Both the position numbers and the translations under genes were made by a program. DNA of 43,017 nt from Lactifluus volemus (Eukaryota > Basidiomycota > Agaricomycetes > Russulales > Russulaceae). Location: assembly GCA_022376515.1 (NCBI GenBank), contig WTXI01000302.1:1-43017 (forward strand). The letters run 5' to 3'. Position 1 is the first letter of the stretch. The number at the start of each line of letters is the position of its first letter. Below the pieces are notes generated by a model. The model had not been told where the DNA came from, did not search any database, and saw nothing but the letters and a program-made list of their open reading frames with translations. This document shows positions 1 to 10,620 of this stretch, one piece after another.

Positions 1-1205
1 ACTGAAAATATTTGGGCCTTAAGGCCATCTTCGCAAAGTATGTTGTTGCTCCTCTTAAACCCTGCCCTTCTTGGGCTGTCCTTTTTGCTGGTCATAACTA
101 TAGTAATTGATTTGTTTATCTGGATATCAGACATCTAGATGAATGGGTTATATGTATGATTGTGTAGTTGCATGCAATCACCGAAGGGTATAGCCTAACG
201 AGGGTGGGGCTAAACTTGAGCTTTGAGCCCCTGACCAGTTCCAATGACTCGGACACCACCCACAGTCAAAGTCCTGTTTTGGTGGGTCATGCCATCCCTT
301 GCATCATGTTCCCTTTTCTGTCTCACCCCAAGTCGCTGGTTCCCCCAGCTCGGCCTGGTGGGAGTCAAGCCCTGGATGGGATCGTTGTTGTCATGGTGCC
401 ACTCTCGTCAGTTGTTCTCAGACCTTGATTTGGCCCTCCATCTCCTCATTCGCATGTCCAACAATTTGCTGTCCCCGAGAACAAGGGTCAAGGCCGACTG
501 TGTTGGCACCCATCACTGCGCCTGAGGATATGATATCTCAGTGATGCTCCTTGGGAGAGAGGCCATCATCGTTGATTATGGGCTCACGCGGTGCGAAACA
601 TTCGGTGCTGTGGCCTGAGTCTATGACCATGTCTATGGACAGCATCGACAGCGGGATTTGCGCAAGTGAGGAGACGGTCCCTCGGACTGTACACCGAAAT
701 ACTAAACAACTTTCTGCAAGCAAGAGAATGATTTCCTCACTCGAGGACGGAACGGGACGTCCTCTGCCCGTCGATGACTCTGAGAGAACGAAGAGGTGTC
801 ACGGTGGGATGAGATTAGGGGTCACTTCACAAGCACCACAGGGTTGTGAGGACACCTGCGACGACAACATCACGGTCGTTCAAATCGACTGCTCATTCCT
901 GGAAGCCCAGTTATCCAAGCTGCTGGGACGTCTCTAACAGCTCCATCAATCTCAACAAGGCTTCAATCTCCACTCTGTCGCTGAGGTACCTGCAAATGAC
1001 CCAGTCCTCCAGTTTGCATACCCGGAGACTGGAAGTCCGTCATAAACGAATGCCACATCTCCTGGAACTCCAAAACCCGTTATTCGATGCAATAAACGCA
1101 TGTCGACTCGTGTAGGAGAGGCAGTTGCACATACGCTCTCGCATACAGCTGCCTTCACTCGGATCTGGCGCAATAACACGCAATTTTATTAGAGTCGAAT
1201 ACATT
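1..1205. other. Left edge, no gene recognised
   Basis: The first 1.2 kb lies downstream of the 3' end of the NDUFS4 gene. Open frames here are short, overlap on both strands and show no family motif I recognise. A plus-strand frame at 551-937 (128 codons) is the longest, but it is low in hydrophobic pattern and has no splice-linked continuation that I could find. This could be decayed repeat or transposon DNA or an untranslated region; I see nothing decisive. Confidence 0.5.
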
Positions 1206-2010
1206 CTACTTTGTACGAGCAATGCGGAGTTTGTGCTGTTTATATTCATAATTTTCTGCATAGTTCTTGGGCGGGATCCTTTCTGGGGCTGGTGGTTGCC
1301 TGTGGTCAATTCAAATTCAGCAGTCAGATCGCCCCGAAATACACTGGGAGGCACGGTGTCGTAAAAGTTCATTGGGACTTACACATAATAGTCCCAGTCT
1401 AGCAAAAAAAAAAAGCAATTCCTTTTGAGTAAAGTTCAAAAATGAGTGAAGGGGGGGGGAAACATACTTTGCTTCTCGGCAAAGTGAATGGCATCCTCCT
1501 TGGATCTGAACGAAAGTCGGGTGCCCTGAACGTAATCCGCCCTTGCCTCCTTCATCAACGATACTACCCAAAAAAAATTAAAAGCGAACAAAAGCCCTAC
1601 GAGCTTGCCCAACCCATCAATGGGTTTTCCCAGCGCCCGCCGCCGGGAAGGACGTCCCAGTCAAGACGCCAGCGGTTCCCCTTTGCTCCACCGCTCTGCA
1701 TCGTATTCCGGGTAGGTTGGTATATACGTACGACGCGCTGACGGAGCTCGGCTATAGATTATGCTAATAATGAGATACTGATGGTTTTCTTTGGGGAGGG
1801 GGGGGGGAGAAGGAGAGATATACCTGGTGCCCCGCTGATGATATCCGCGCTCAGAACATCTTTCTGTGGGATGGGTGCGATCTCCGATGGCCCTTTGGTA
1901 GCAGTAGGACCGGGCTGGGAGGCCTCTGTTGAAAGAGTACGGAGGACTAGTGAGGGACGAAGAAGGGCAGGTTTGAAAAGGGCCTCTGAGCAAGCCCGGA
2001 GGAGTGTCAT
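1206..2010 (-). CDS. NDUFS4: NADH:ubiquinone oxidoreductase 18/21 kDa subunit (NDUFS4 family)
   Basis: Accessory subunit of mitochondrial complex I that stabilises the NADH-oxidising arm. Five exons join in frame to 173 aa: 1824-2010, 1601-1751, 1468-1541, 1383-1398 and 1206-1299. The N-terminus (MTLLRACSEALFKPALLRPS) is rich in Arg and Leu with no acids early on, as expected of a mitochondrial presequence. The family core is plain: VRIYQPTRNTMQSGGAKGNR, then DWDVLPGGGRWENPLMGW, then GTRLSFRSKEDAIHFAEKQ, and the C-terminal ERIPPKNYAENYEYK. Exon 4 is only 16 nt and codes for the WDYYV segment; without it the conserved block would be lost, so it is well supported. The length fits the family. 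The start is the first Met before the presequence-like stretch. It runs on the same strand as the ferric reductase upstream, 590 bp away, with no sign of linked function. Confidence 0.93.
1383..1398 (-). other. 16-nt microexon of NDUFS4
   Basis: The exon is flanked by a pyrimidine-rich acceptor ending GCTAG and a GTAAGT donor. It supplies most of the conserved WDYYV residues; joining the neighbours without it breaks the frame. Confidence 0.85.
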
Positions 2011-2600
2011 TGCTTGATTCTGTGGCGTCAGAGGCCCCAGCGTCGCACTTCCGACAACGCTTCACCCGTTTTTGGTACAGAACTCTCACGGTTATTCCTC
2101 TTCGTTGATAGATTGTTGAATGAAAGTCGGGTCCGCTATTGGTAAGAGAATGCACGGATTCAATTCAACTATTATGAACTGGCGACGGACATCGGACTAC
2201 GTCAATGTCAACACAGTTCAGTCTCTTTCCAGCACATTACTCTCAACTGAACCTCATCCGACCAGGTATGGTGTCAGGACTGATTATTAGACTTGCTTCG
2301 AGGCCTCCCTGCAGTAGCAACTAGTCATCAAATCCGACAAGTCGGTCATCGTAGAGGACATACAGCCAAGGTAGCATTGGTACATATGCATGACCTCGAC
2401 AATATCTTCATACATCGTACACTCGCCACTTCTAGATACAATAACATCAATAAATACAGACGGATGGGCCCCTACGACCAGCAACTTAAATACAATACAA
2501 TAACAGGACGCCCATCCTTCACCCAAGAAAACTTTCGGATCATGAAATGGCCTTGAATAAAACGTCATGAACTTCACTGGTTCACCACCCGAATGCCCTG
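2011..2600. other. Intergenic: NDUFS4 promoter side and ferric reductase 3' end
   Basis: This stretch holds the upstream region of NDUFS4 and the downstream region of the ferric reductase gene. I see no conserved coding frame in it. Confidence 0.5.
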
Positions 2601-4837
2601 TCAATGGAATTCGTTGAGATGACCAGCGACGACAAGGTGGGAGAACAAAGCGTACTCTTCGATGCTCTCGACGCCGCCCACGTCCTTCCAGTCCGCCCAA
2701 CTCACGCGCCCTACGGCCCGGACGGCTTCGTCCATGAGTGACGTTGGTCCGCACGAACCAATAACGACGCCGCTCGGCACGTCTGAACTACCGCGTCGGT
2801 TCCTCGAGTACGCAGCACGCACACCGGCGATCACGCCTTGCAGCGTGTCATAAATGTTGGGACGTCCTGCGCGGAGGTGCATGCCTGGCGGCAATGCCTC
2901 GCGTGGCACGCGGTGTGGGCGAGAAGAAGCCCGAGTCCAATGGATGGTGAATCGGAGGGAGAGGGTAGAGTGCGGTGATGCGCGCGGCTGCATGAGCGGT
3001 GTAAGCTCTGGAAGAAGTGAGTAAAAGGAATCTAGTGCATAGCGTTAGCTTGCGTGAACGCCAGAACCAAAATCACCCTTACCCGGGTCTGTGACCGACC
3101 AGATAACCTCGATGATGCGCACGTGACTCCTCCCACTAGAATGCTTTTGCAGCATATCATCAAGTACGCTCATTAGATACGAAACACCACTACCGCCAGC
3201 GACGAGGACGGCTCCTGAATATGAAGTATAAAGTGTGTACCCAGGGCCACCTTGAAGGCGTATCAGCGCTGTTGCAAGACCGAACACCAACACCCAGAGC
3301 TTACTGTATGGGCCTTCAAGAATCATACGGACTTTGCGTGCAGGTCCCCGCCCGCGTTCGGTATCCATAGGCCCCCCTTTGGGGCGTGCATCCGCAGCTC
3401 CACTGGCCATGCGTAGCAAGTTGCGTGTCCACGACCCCTTTGCTTTGATCGGGAGCATCAAACCTCCGGCGTCTGAACCCGCAGCGATAGTGAACGGCCG
3501 GGCGCGACTTATGAGCCAGGTCGACCACCAGCCGAACCACGAGTTACTGACAACACGAAGACGGACATGTTGACCCGCGCGCCATCCTGCACCAAGAGAG
3601 GGCACATGAACAAGCGTTGTACCCCCGTTTAGCGCATGTTCAGCAGTGGCCCACGCCACAGTGTACCGCGTCCGAGCAATGCGAGCGAAGTGATCGAACA
3701 CGTAGAGACCCACTGCGGCCAGTATGAAGGGTAACGTAGTGGGAGCGTGCATGTACGTCTGAGGCAATCAGGATTTGGGGTAAATGGTAAAAAAACAAAA
3801 AGACCTACGGCAAGCAACAAGATGGCAACACAGATGACATGGACCATAAAGAATAAGGTATACATACTGTTCCGTATAAACGACATTGTACAGACGAATA
3901 ACAAGTCGACAGCGCAGGTTGCAACGAGTCCCCAGACGTATTGAGGGATAAGCAGCTGTTCTCGCAAGGTTCCGGTCAAAGACCACTGATAGACTGTGAG
4001 GCGGGATGAGTTCAGCGACGTGGTCAACGAGGAAATACACACGGTAACCAACGGCATGAACGTTGACCGTAATGACGATTACGCGCCCTGCAAAGCGGTG
4101 GATGTAGTTCAACTGAACATTGAATGTTGATAAATGAAGACAACTTAAGAGATGCAATTGATTTTTACCTTCTCATAACCAACTCCACATAGCCAGCTCA
4201 GCCAGTTCGTCTTTCCTGCCAGAGCCACGGCGACCGGAATCTGTGACACTGCCACAAAGCCGGTGCGTACGGGATCGATGAACGGATCAGATTGGATCAA
4301 GCAGGCGTAAAGGATAATGACAGCGTAAGCGAGGAGAACGAGTAGTTTGCCAAAGGAGAATCCGGGGGATACGCGAAAGTTGAGCGCGTAGGCAAGCGTA
4401 GGATGTACGATCGTCGTCCAGTTGGGAACACGAGTGGGCGGGCCGTGCAGTTTCTGGGAGCCACGGGCGCGCGGGATGACCAGGGCCTGGAAGGTCTGTG
4501 GCGTCTTGTCATCCTCCGGCGCGTCGACGGACGTATGCGTGGTGTGATTCGTACGCGTACTCTTAGAGCGCACCGGGTCAGGTTTGGTGGTCGTACCAGA
4601 GCGGCCGAGCGTGCGTGCCTTATTGCTTCGTTCTGGGGATGCGCGTGATGCACCGGAGCGTAGGAAGAGCCCATTGAGGAACTCGGAGGGTTGAAACAAG
4701 CGAACAAGGGCACGAGGGAGAGTCAGGACGACGTAGACAGCGAAAAGGATGAGCAACAGAATATCTATGTGAAAGACAAAGCGAGGTACATCTATCTGGT
4801 GAGGAGCAGTGAACGCAAAAGACGTTGAGGGAGACAT
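2601..4837 (-). CDS. Ferric/cupric reductase transmembrane protein (FRE family)
   Basis: Plasma-membrane haem flavoprotein that passes electrons from cytosolic NADPH through FAD and two haems to extracellular Fe(III) or Cu(II), the first step of reductive metal uptake. Six exons (4169-4837, 4043-4112, 3809-3993, 3305-3758, 3083-3250, 2601-3007) give 650 aa in frame. The bis-haem histidines are clear: H228 and H242 (HRFAGR...NVHAVGY) and H298 and H312 (MVHVI...TYMHAP), each pair 14 residues apart. An FAD-binding RARPFTIA motif follows near residue 393, then the NADPH-binding GAVLVAGGSG loop and the GSCGP motif near the C-terminus. Hydrophobic segments flank a polar, Ser/Thr-rich loop around residues 55-125. 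The last 20 residues (EEYALFSHL to the stop) differ from the aromatic end common in FRE proteins. No ferroxidase or permease partner is in the window. Confidence 0.93.
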
Positions 4838-5456
4838 GGTGGAAAGAAAAAAGAGTGGTCTGCTCTACGATACGAAACGCGACCTAAAACGTGCGTGCAG
4901 TCAAACAGGACGGTTAAGTATGACCGAGGACCAAAAAAAAAAAGAAATTTTACGAGAAGTACTCACGTTCTTCAGCTACGCGTGTCGTAAGATGACTCTG
5001 CTACGGTTGCTCCTCGGGACGGAGTAATAGAAACACACGTTCTATCTTTGAAATCGCAGAGGAAAGCAAAAGGGGGGGAAGGCAATGAGGCAGGCCATGC
5101 TACTTGGGTTGAAGTATTTGAGCTCTGGATTAGATTGGCCTCGTGGCAGCGGGTCATTATGTTAAGCGGTTACAAACAAAGTTGTTTTTCTTTTTTTCCG
5201 ATTTTCTGGGAGGTTTACCTTCCTAAAACAGTTACAGAATGGCGTTGTAATCCGATAGGCAGGCAGTGCATCGTAAATGTGACTGGAAAAGGAACGACAC
5301 GGGACTGTTTGGTGAGAGAGATACATAGCTCGTTGCCCTTCACATTGCGATTCCAATTCCCCTAAAGAGCCTTTTCTCTGCTTACAAACAAATGTTGTCC
5401 GCAAATGGAAATAACAAACGGCTTCCCGGATTAGGTCATAGACTGGTGAACACCTC
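4838..5456. other. Divergent intergenic region between ferric reductase and PRP38
   Basis: The two genes are transcribed away from each other across about 620 bp. The region has A/T runs and small open frames on both strands with no family motif. It presumably contains both promoters; I could not single out a convincing element. Confidence 0.5.
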
Positions 5457-6467
5457 ATGGCTAACACCACTGTACGTGGAGCGCAAGCTATCCACAGCCA
5501 GAACCCTCAGGTAGTTGCTGTATCTCTAGAATTCTGTAATCCCTAAACTTCCACATAGTTTCTCGTCGAGACCGTGATCCGCAATAGGATTTATGAATCA
5601 TCCTTTTGGAAGGAGCATTGCTTTGCTTTAACAGGCGCGTTGTGCACGTACCTTCCTCGCGACCTGAGCTTATCAACTTGAGCAGCGGAAAGCTTGATCG
5701 ACTTTGCAATCAAAATTCGGGCTGTGGGCGGCGTTTATGGCAATCAAAAACCGACCGAATTTCTGTGCCTTCTCCTCAAATTATTGCAAATCCAGCCCGA
5801 GAAGGAGATCCTTATCGAATACCTTCAAGCAGATGAGTTCAAGTGAGCACCTTTGTACTGCCTAATAGGTTCACCGTCAAACTTATCTATGCAGGTACTT
5901 ACGGGCCTTGGCGGCTTTATACATACGCATGACTTTTCGAGCCGTGGAGGTCTACGAAATACTCGAACCTCTCTTAAAAGATTATAGAAAACTGCGTTAT
6001 CGGGAGCAGAGTAAGCACCTCTTTATGGACCCTGTGCACCCACAACTCACCTGGTTTCAGCTGGCTACTCTCTGACGTATATTGATGAGTTTGTTGATCG
6101 ACTATTGAATGAAGACCGTGTATGCGACATCATCCTGCCCCGTATATCGAAGCGTGCCGTCCTCGAAGAAAATGGTGAACTTATCCCCCGCCAGAGCCGT
6201 CTCCTCAACGCCATAGAAGGTAAAGACGAAGAGGATACAAGACCAAGTCACAGCCGAGGCAGTAGTCGCAGCTCGCGTAGCGCCAAGGCTAGCATGTCAG
6301 ATCGGAGCAATGATCGCAGCCGGAGTGCTCGAGCAGCCTCAACAGATGGCAAGGATGACTCCCGTTACGTATCACAGAGCCCCGTTGCAAGCAGGTCAGC
6401 ATCTCCCATGGGGTCGGAAGGTCGTTTCCGTTCTCGAAGTCGTAGCATATCTCCGGATCGAGTGTAG
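5457..6467 (+). CDS. PRP38: Pre-mRNA splicing factor 38 (PRP38 family)
   Basis: Spliceosomal protein of the U4/U6.U5 tri-snRNP needed for spliceosome activation, nuclear. Five exons (5457-5510, 5559-5634, 5686-5842, 5895-6010, 6061-6467) join to 269 aa. The PRP38 fold is recognisable throughout: the start MANTTVRGAQAIHSQNPQ, then ETVIRNRIYESSFWKEHCF, GGVYGNQKPTEFLCLLLK, YLRALAALYIRMTFRAVEV and LLNEDRVCDIILPRISKR. After about residue 175 the chain becomes Ser/Arg-rich with many RS pairs, as in the metazoan and basidiomycete forms and unlike the short yeast protein. Intron 2 (5635-5685) must begin with GC, not GT, to keep the conserved LTAESLID segment in frame. The gene ends 77 bp before the start codon of the next plus-strand gene. 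Confidence 0.94.
5635..5685 (+). other. GC-AG intron in PRP38
   Basis: The donor reads ACAG|GCGCGT and the acceptor GAGCAG. The nearest GT (in GCGCGTTG) would shift the frame and destroy the conserved protein downstream. The intron is 51 nt, normal for this window. Confidence 0.75.
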
Positions 6468-6489
6468 CTGTACGTTGGTGTCAGTGTCA

Positions 6490-6503
6490 TTAGGGTTAGG
6501 GGT
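6490..6503 (+). promoter_or_regulatory. Telobox-like TTAGGGTTAGGGG element
   Basis: Two tandem copies of the telomere-type hexamer lie in the 77-bp gap between the PRP38 stop and the MOD5 start. Such elements occur in promoters of translation-related genes in several eukaryotes; use here is a guess. Confidence 0.25.
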
Positions 6504-6544
6504 TCAATCACTTCACGCATGAAAGAGTCTGCCACGTCGCCAAT

Positions 6545-8420
6545 ATGGCTCTTCGTCCTATCATCGCAATATGCGGAACTACTGGCGTTGGTAAATCAAA
6601 GCTAGCCGTTGAACTTGCCCTCAACCTGTCCGAGAAGCTCGACAGTCATGGTTGGAAGGGGGGCGTCGTGGTCAATGCCGATGCTATGCAAGCGTACAAG
6701 GGTTTCAACACCATAACGAACAAAATCCCACTCGGAGAGAGGGCCGGAGTTGACCACGTTCTCATGGATTTCAAAGAACCCACTGAACAGTATGTCGTCG
6801 GTCAGTGGGTCCACGATGCTATACGGGCCGTGAGCCCATTTCATAAATTTAGCTGGCTCATCGCTCTCGTCTAATCGCTTCCGGGTCAGATCAGTGATGC
6901 TCATAGTGTGCGAAAAATCCCCATCGTGGTTGGAGGGACTGCATACTGGATGCAACACCTCATCTTCCCCGGTCGGCTTGCTGTCGAACCAGGCCAACTC
7001 TCCGGATCGGATGCGTCACCGGCTCCCCCTGATAGCAGCGTGCTACCACTCTCGAACGAGCTATCATCTACGCTATCCCAGATAACAACAGATTTGCGCG
7101 AGTTGTTCGATGCACTTCCCGAAGTCCCGCCATCGGCCGTCGATGACCCTGGCGCAGCTCTTGCCTTGTATAACCTCCTGCATGCTCTGGACCCTACCGT
7201 GGCTGCTAGGTGGCATTGGAGAGATACCCGAAAAGTTCTACGGAACTTAGAGATTATAAGGGAGACCGGCAGGACGGTGAGCGATATTCATCGAGAACAA
7301 TCGACTGCCACCCCCACACCTAGGTAAGTTCCGCACGCCAGCGCCGTACCGCACTACCTCCTTATATGTGAAACTAGATACGACACACTTTGTCTGTGGC
7401 TGTACGCCGATCCAACGGAGCTCAAACATCGGTTAGATATCAGGGCGGAAGAGATGCTTCAGGTAAAATTTTGGACATCTCTCTCGTCCTCGCGAACGCT
7501 TACACAAACAAATAGAACAATCTATTGGATGAAGTCCGTGAACTCACTCGGCTGGTGTTATCGTCCGAGGAGGGTGATTCGAGCGCTTCTGCTTCATCCA
7601 TAGATTTTACCTTTGGAATTTTCCAGTCAATAGGTTGGCCTCCATAAACTCTACGGAGGTCATGGCTAAAATGTCCTCGTGACAGGTTTCCGGGAGTTTC
7701 ATCAATACCTCGCTGATCCATCCCCGTCCGAGAAGAAGTATCTGGCTGCTGTTGAAAATCTGAAGATTGCTAATCGCCAATATGCCAAGCGGCAAGTCTC
7801 GTGGATTCGCAACAAGTTTCTTCCAGCAGCACATGCAGCAAAGACGACGGAGGGAACCAAATGTGTCAAGCTCTATCTCCTAGATGCGACAGGTCTGCAT
7901 AATGTCTCCTTCAAATGGATAGGTCGTCGCTCATTCTAGACCATATGTATACGCATAGAACTCCCAAAATGGACCTCGGAAGTCAGAGACGTAGCGAACG
8001 GATTGGCAGAAGGTCAGCTGATTGCTTGAACCCTTCATTTTTACGTGTAATTCTATGGATCGACCTTGCCTCCTTGAACAGCATTCCTCAGATGTGATCC
8101 ACTCCCAGATCCGCCCACTCTTTCGTCCACTGCAAAAACGATTCTCTCTGCCGTTCCCGTCAAGGCCACCAAGTATGCACGCAAGTAGCCCTTTTGAGAA
8201 ATGCAAGCTAATCGTTTTTAGTCCGACAGAAGTCCTCGTCGCGCGCCGTAAAGTCATATGTCCCGTCTGCACCGTGGACGACGCCCTTCCTGTCATGATC
8301 GAAGAAGGATCCGAATGGGTGGCACACACTAGAACAAAGGTTCATAAGCGGCTAGCTGCGAAGGATATTAGGGCGACGAGAACGGAACCATCTCGCCTTT
8401 CTGTGGAGCCCTGTACGTAG
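6545..8420 (+). CDS. MOD5: tRNA dimethylallyltransferase (MOD5/TRIT1 family)
   Basis: Transfers a dimethylallyl group from DMAPP to N6 of A37 in a subset of tRNAs, in cytosol and mitochondria, aiding codon reading. Eight exons (6545-6829, 6890-7323, 7378-7462, 7516-7633, 7686-7892, 7959-8012, 8082-8172, 8222-8420) give 490 aa. The P-loop GTTGVGKS is at residues 11-18; NADAMQAYKG is the substrate-binding loop; VVGGTAYWMQHLIFPGRL and WHWRDTRKVLRNLEI are family signatures. In the C-terminal part NRQYAKRQVSWIRNK is the tRNA-contacting stretch. A matrin-type zinc finger closes the protein: CPVC, then WVAHTRTKVHKR, which is typical of eukaryotic members and absent from bacterial MiaA. The family residues are intact, so this is the working copy; a decayed copy lies 5 kb downstream. 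Confidence 0.94.
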
Positions 8421-8760
8421 CGATGACACGAAATGGTGGAGAATTTCCCATACTTGGGTCGACAGACTGCCTCACCTCAATTGATAGTCGGTGGCTTATT
8501 CGGGACCTGCACAGCCTTGGTGAGATAGCACAAAGATCCGTTATCTCCAACCGCTTGTACGTACCTTCCTGCAATCGTGTTCCTATTTTATGAATTGGTT
8601 ACCAAGAGCCACGATGCATCGCCCATTCTTGAACTGCCTATCACAAGGTGTCTACGTCGTGTTCGGGTGTTACTGATGTCGGCGTGAATACAATATGTTA
8701 CCTTTCCGGTAATAGAGGCGCAGCGCGTTCCATAGAAGCGCGCAAGTCGTAGGACAGCAC
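6825..8760 (+). repeat. Parental copy of a segmental duplication
   Basis: This stretch runs from the end of MOD5 exon 1 to about 340 bp past the stop codon. It recurs, diverged and with internal losses, at about 13918-15530 in the same orientation. Shared anchors include the intron 1 donor GTGAGCCCATTTCAT, CGATATTCA(C/T)CGAGA(G/A)CAATCGAC and, downstream of the gene, GGCTTATTCGGGACCTG. Confidence 0.8.
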
Positions 8761-10620
8761 CCTTCGGCTAAAACGGTCTTCAAGTTGGCGCAGAGCTACC
8801 ACTTCCCAACACGAGCAATCTTGAGACAAGCTCATCCTGGAATTGAGCCCCCGACCCACAGTCATTCCTGTGCCACAGCGATGATAGGCTTGCTCGGCTA
8901 CCTAGTCCAATATCACCATGAAAACAGTCTGCGTTTGCGATGGTCTCTCCGCATGCAAATGCCTATTTTGGAGTTCTGTACTCATAGGCTTCCAGGGTTT
9001 CCTTCTCCCGTATTTCAAAGGCATCATCGATAACAAATGCGTGCCACAGATGTGATCACAAGGACCAGATTCCTAAGACCGAGCTCTACCGCGGCCTAAC
9101 ATGATCCCATCAACACAACGGTTCGGAAAAATACCGGGCTGTTGCTCAGATGAGTACGTCGGCCGCGGAAATGGTGCACTAAGGCATGGGCCGCTATCTA
9201 CCACGGTGTCACTGGCAAATACAAGAGGACGCACGCATGCACGCAAGGCGATGTGCGATGAACGAAAACCCATCGTAGTGATTTTTGAGTAAATTGAAGC
9301 CTTGATCTGAGCGGCACAGAGAAGGAATCAAGTACTAGTAGGTTACGTGCCAGTGCAGAATCATGCTAACTCTTGCTCTCGTATACCATCTATGGGCTGG
9401 TTTCGAGTCGAGGGAACCTTTCATCCACAAGGTCCGTATTACAAACGATCCCGTCTCATCTGAAATTAACTTATGGAGGTTCTCGGTCAGTTGCTGTCCT
9501 CTCTGGGGATTATGGATACCGTCCTCTTCCAGAGTCAGCCTCCTCCGCCTTTGTCAAGTCCTCCCCTTTCACTAAACCCAAATCCTGGACTTGATCGCGT
9601 TTGTGCCAAATTTTATTCAACATTAACGCGTTCAGGTCCAGGATATCGTTAACCTTCATCAACTGCGAGTCTTTGGGTGTCAGCGATGAATTCCACCTTT
9701 CTGGGAACCCCGGTTCAGCCCGTGACCTCTCCATTCTAGGCTTGACCAATGACATCGTCAAATCCCCGTGTGTGCACCACCTTTTTCTGTATTTGGCTTC
9801 TTTTCTTGATGATCATTTAACTTTCCACTTGAGATTTTCCGAATGATCGTCTCCTGGTGTTCAAGAAGTCTTAAACCGTGACACCGTACTGTGTTTTATT
9901 TTCTCTGTCCTTGACCCTGAACATGGGAAACAAGACACGCAACGGCGTTACGGACACAAAGTGCAACATCACTGCTGCCTTTTGAGCGCCACTTGGCAGG
10001 AGGACGGTATCACGTCCTGGTCCCTCATTCGACTTTCAGGAGAGCGCTGGCCAGGTCGTCATAGTGTTTTTCCATCAGATGCTTGCCAGGCATCTAAGGG
10101 AAAACCGACTAGAAGGAAAGTGCGGCTTTGTGCTGTCTTACCGTCCTTTGGCTAGACTCGACATCCATGCCACCATGGGACTGGCGGTATTGCCACAACC
10201 AACAGTGAATTCTTGTATGCCTATGCTGTGTTGGTATACAGGAATTATTATGTGTTCAGTTATCGCGTCTATAAGCCTGCCCACTTTGTAGATCAACCGA
10301 TTTCGATAGAGAAACCTTTGGAACAACATGTACCGTGCGCATAACCCTTCCACAAGACGGTCCCCTCTGCTGTACTGAAATGTCTTACTGCACTCTTCGA
10401 GTTTGCTGTCTATGCATGCATATAATTACACGGCCAAAACGACAGAAACGCTGAGGGAAAAACCCGGTAACTGGTTATGATATGGCTAGACAGATGGGGC
10501 AGGGATGGACAGTAAGAATGAAGTATAATGTTATGTATATCTACAACAGGATTTTGGTTAAATATGGGTTTGTCTGTAAATAACAGTAATGCTACATTGG
10601 GGAAAGTCAGTCGTGTGAGT
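8421..10620. other. Long gene-free stretch downstream of MOD5
   Basis: The first 340 bp belong to the duplicated segment. From about 8760 to 10620 there are only short, unsupported frames on both strands. I recognise no domain, RNA gene or intact repeat. The region includes the untranslated 3' side of the LPMO gene. Confidence 0.5.

Noticed and set aside
551..937. A 128-codon plus-strand open frame at the left edge
   Set aside because: No domain pattern and no convincing flanking exons; kept only as unassigned DNA.
5048..5365. A 105-codon plus-strand frame between the ferric reductase and PRP38
   Set aside because: It overlaps an equally long frame on the other strand, contains no motif, and lies where both promoters should be.
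6490..6503. Chromosome end or interstitial telomere tract
   Set aside because: Only two hexamer copies, between two tightly packed genes; better viewed as a short promoter motif or chance.
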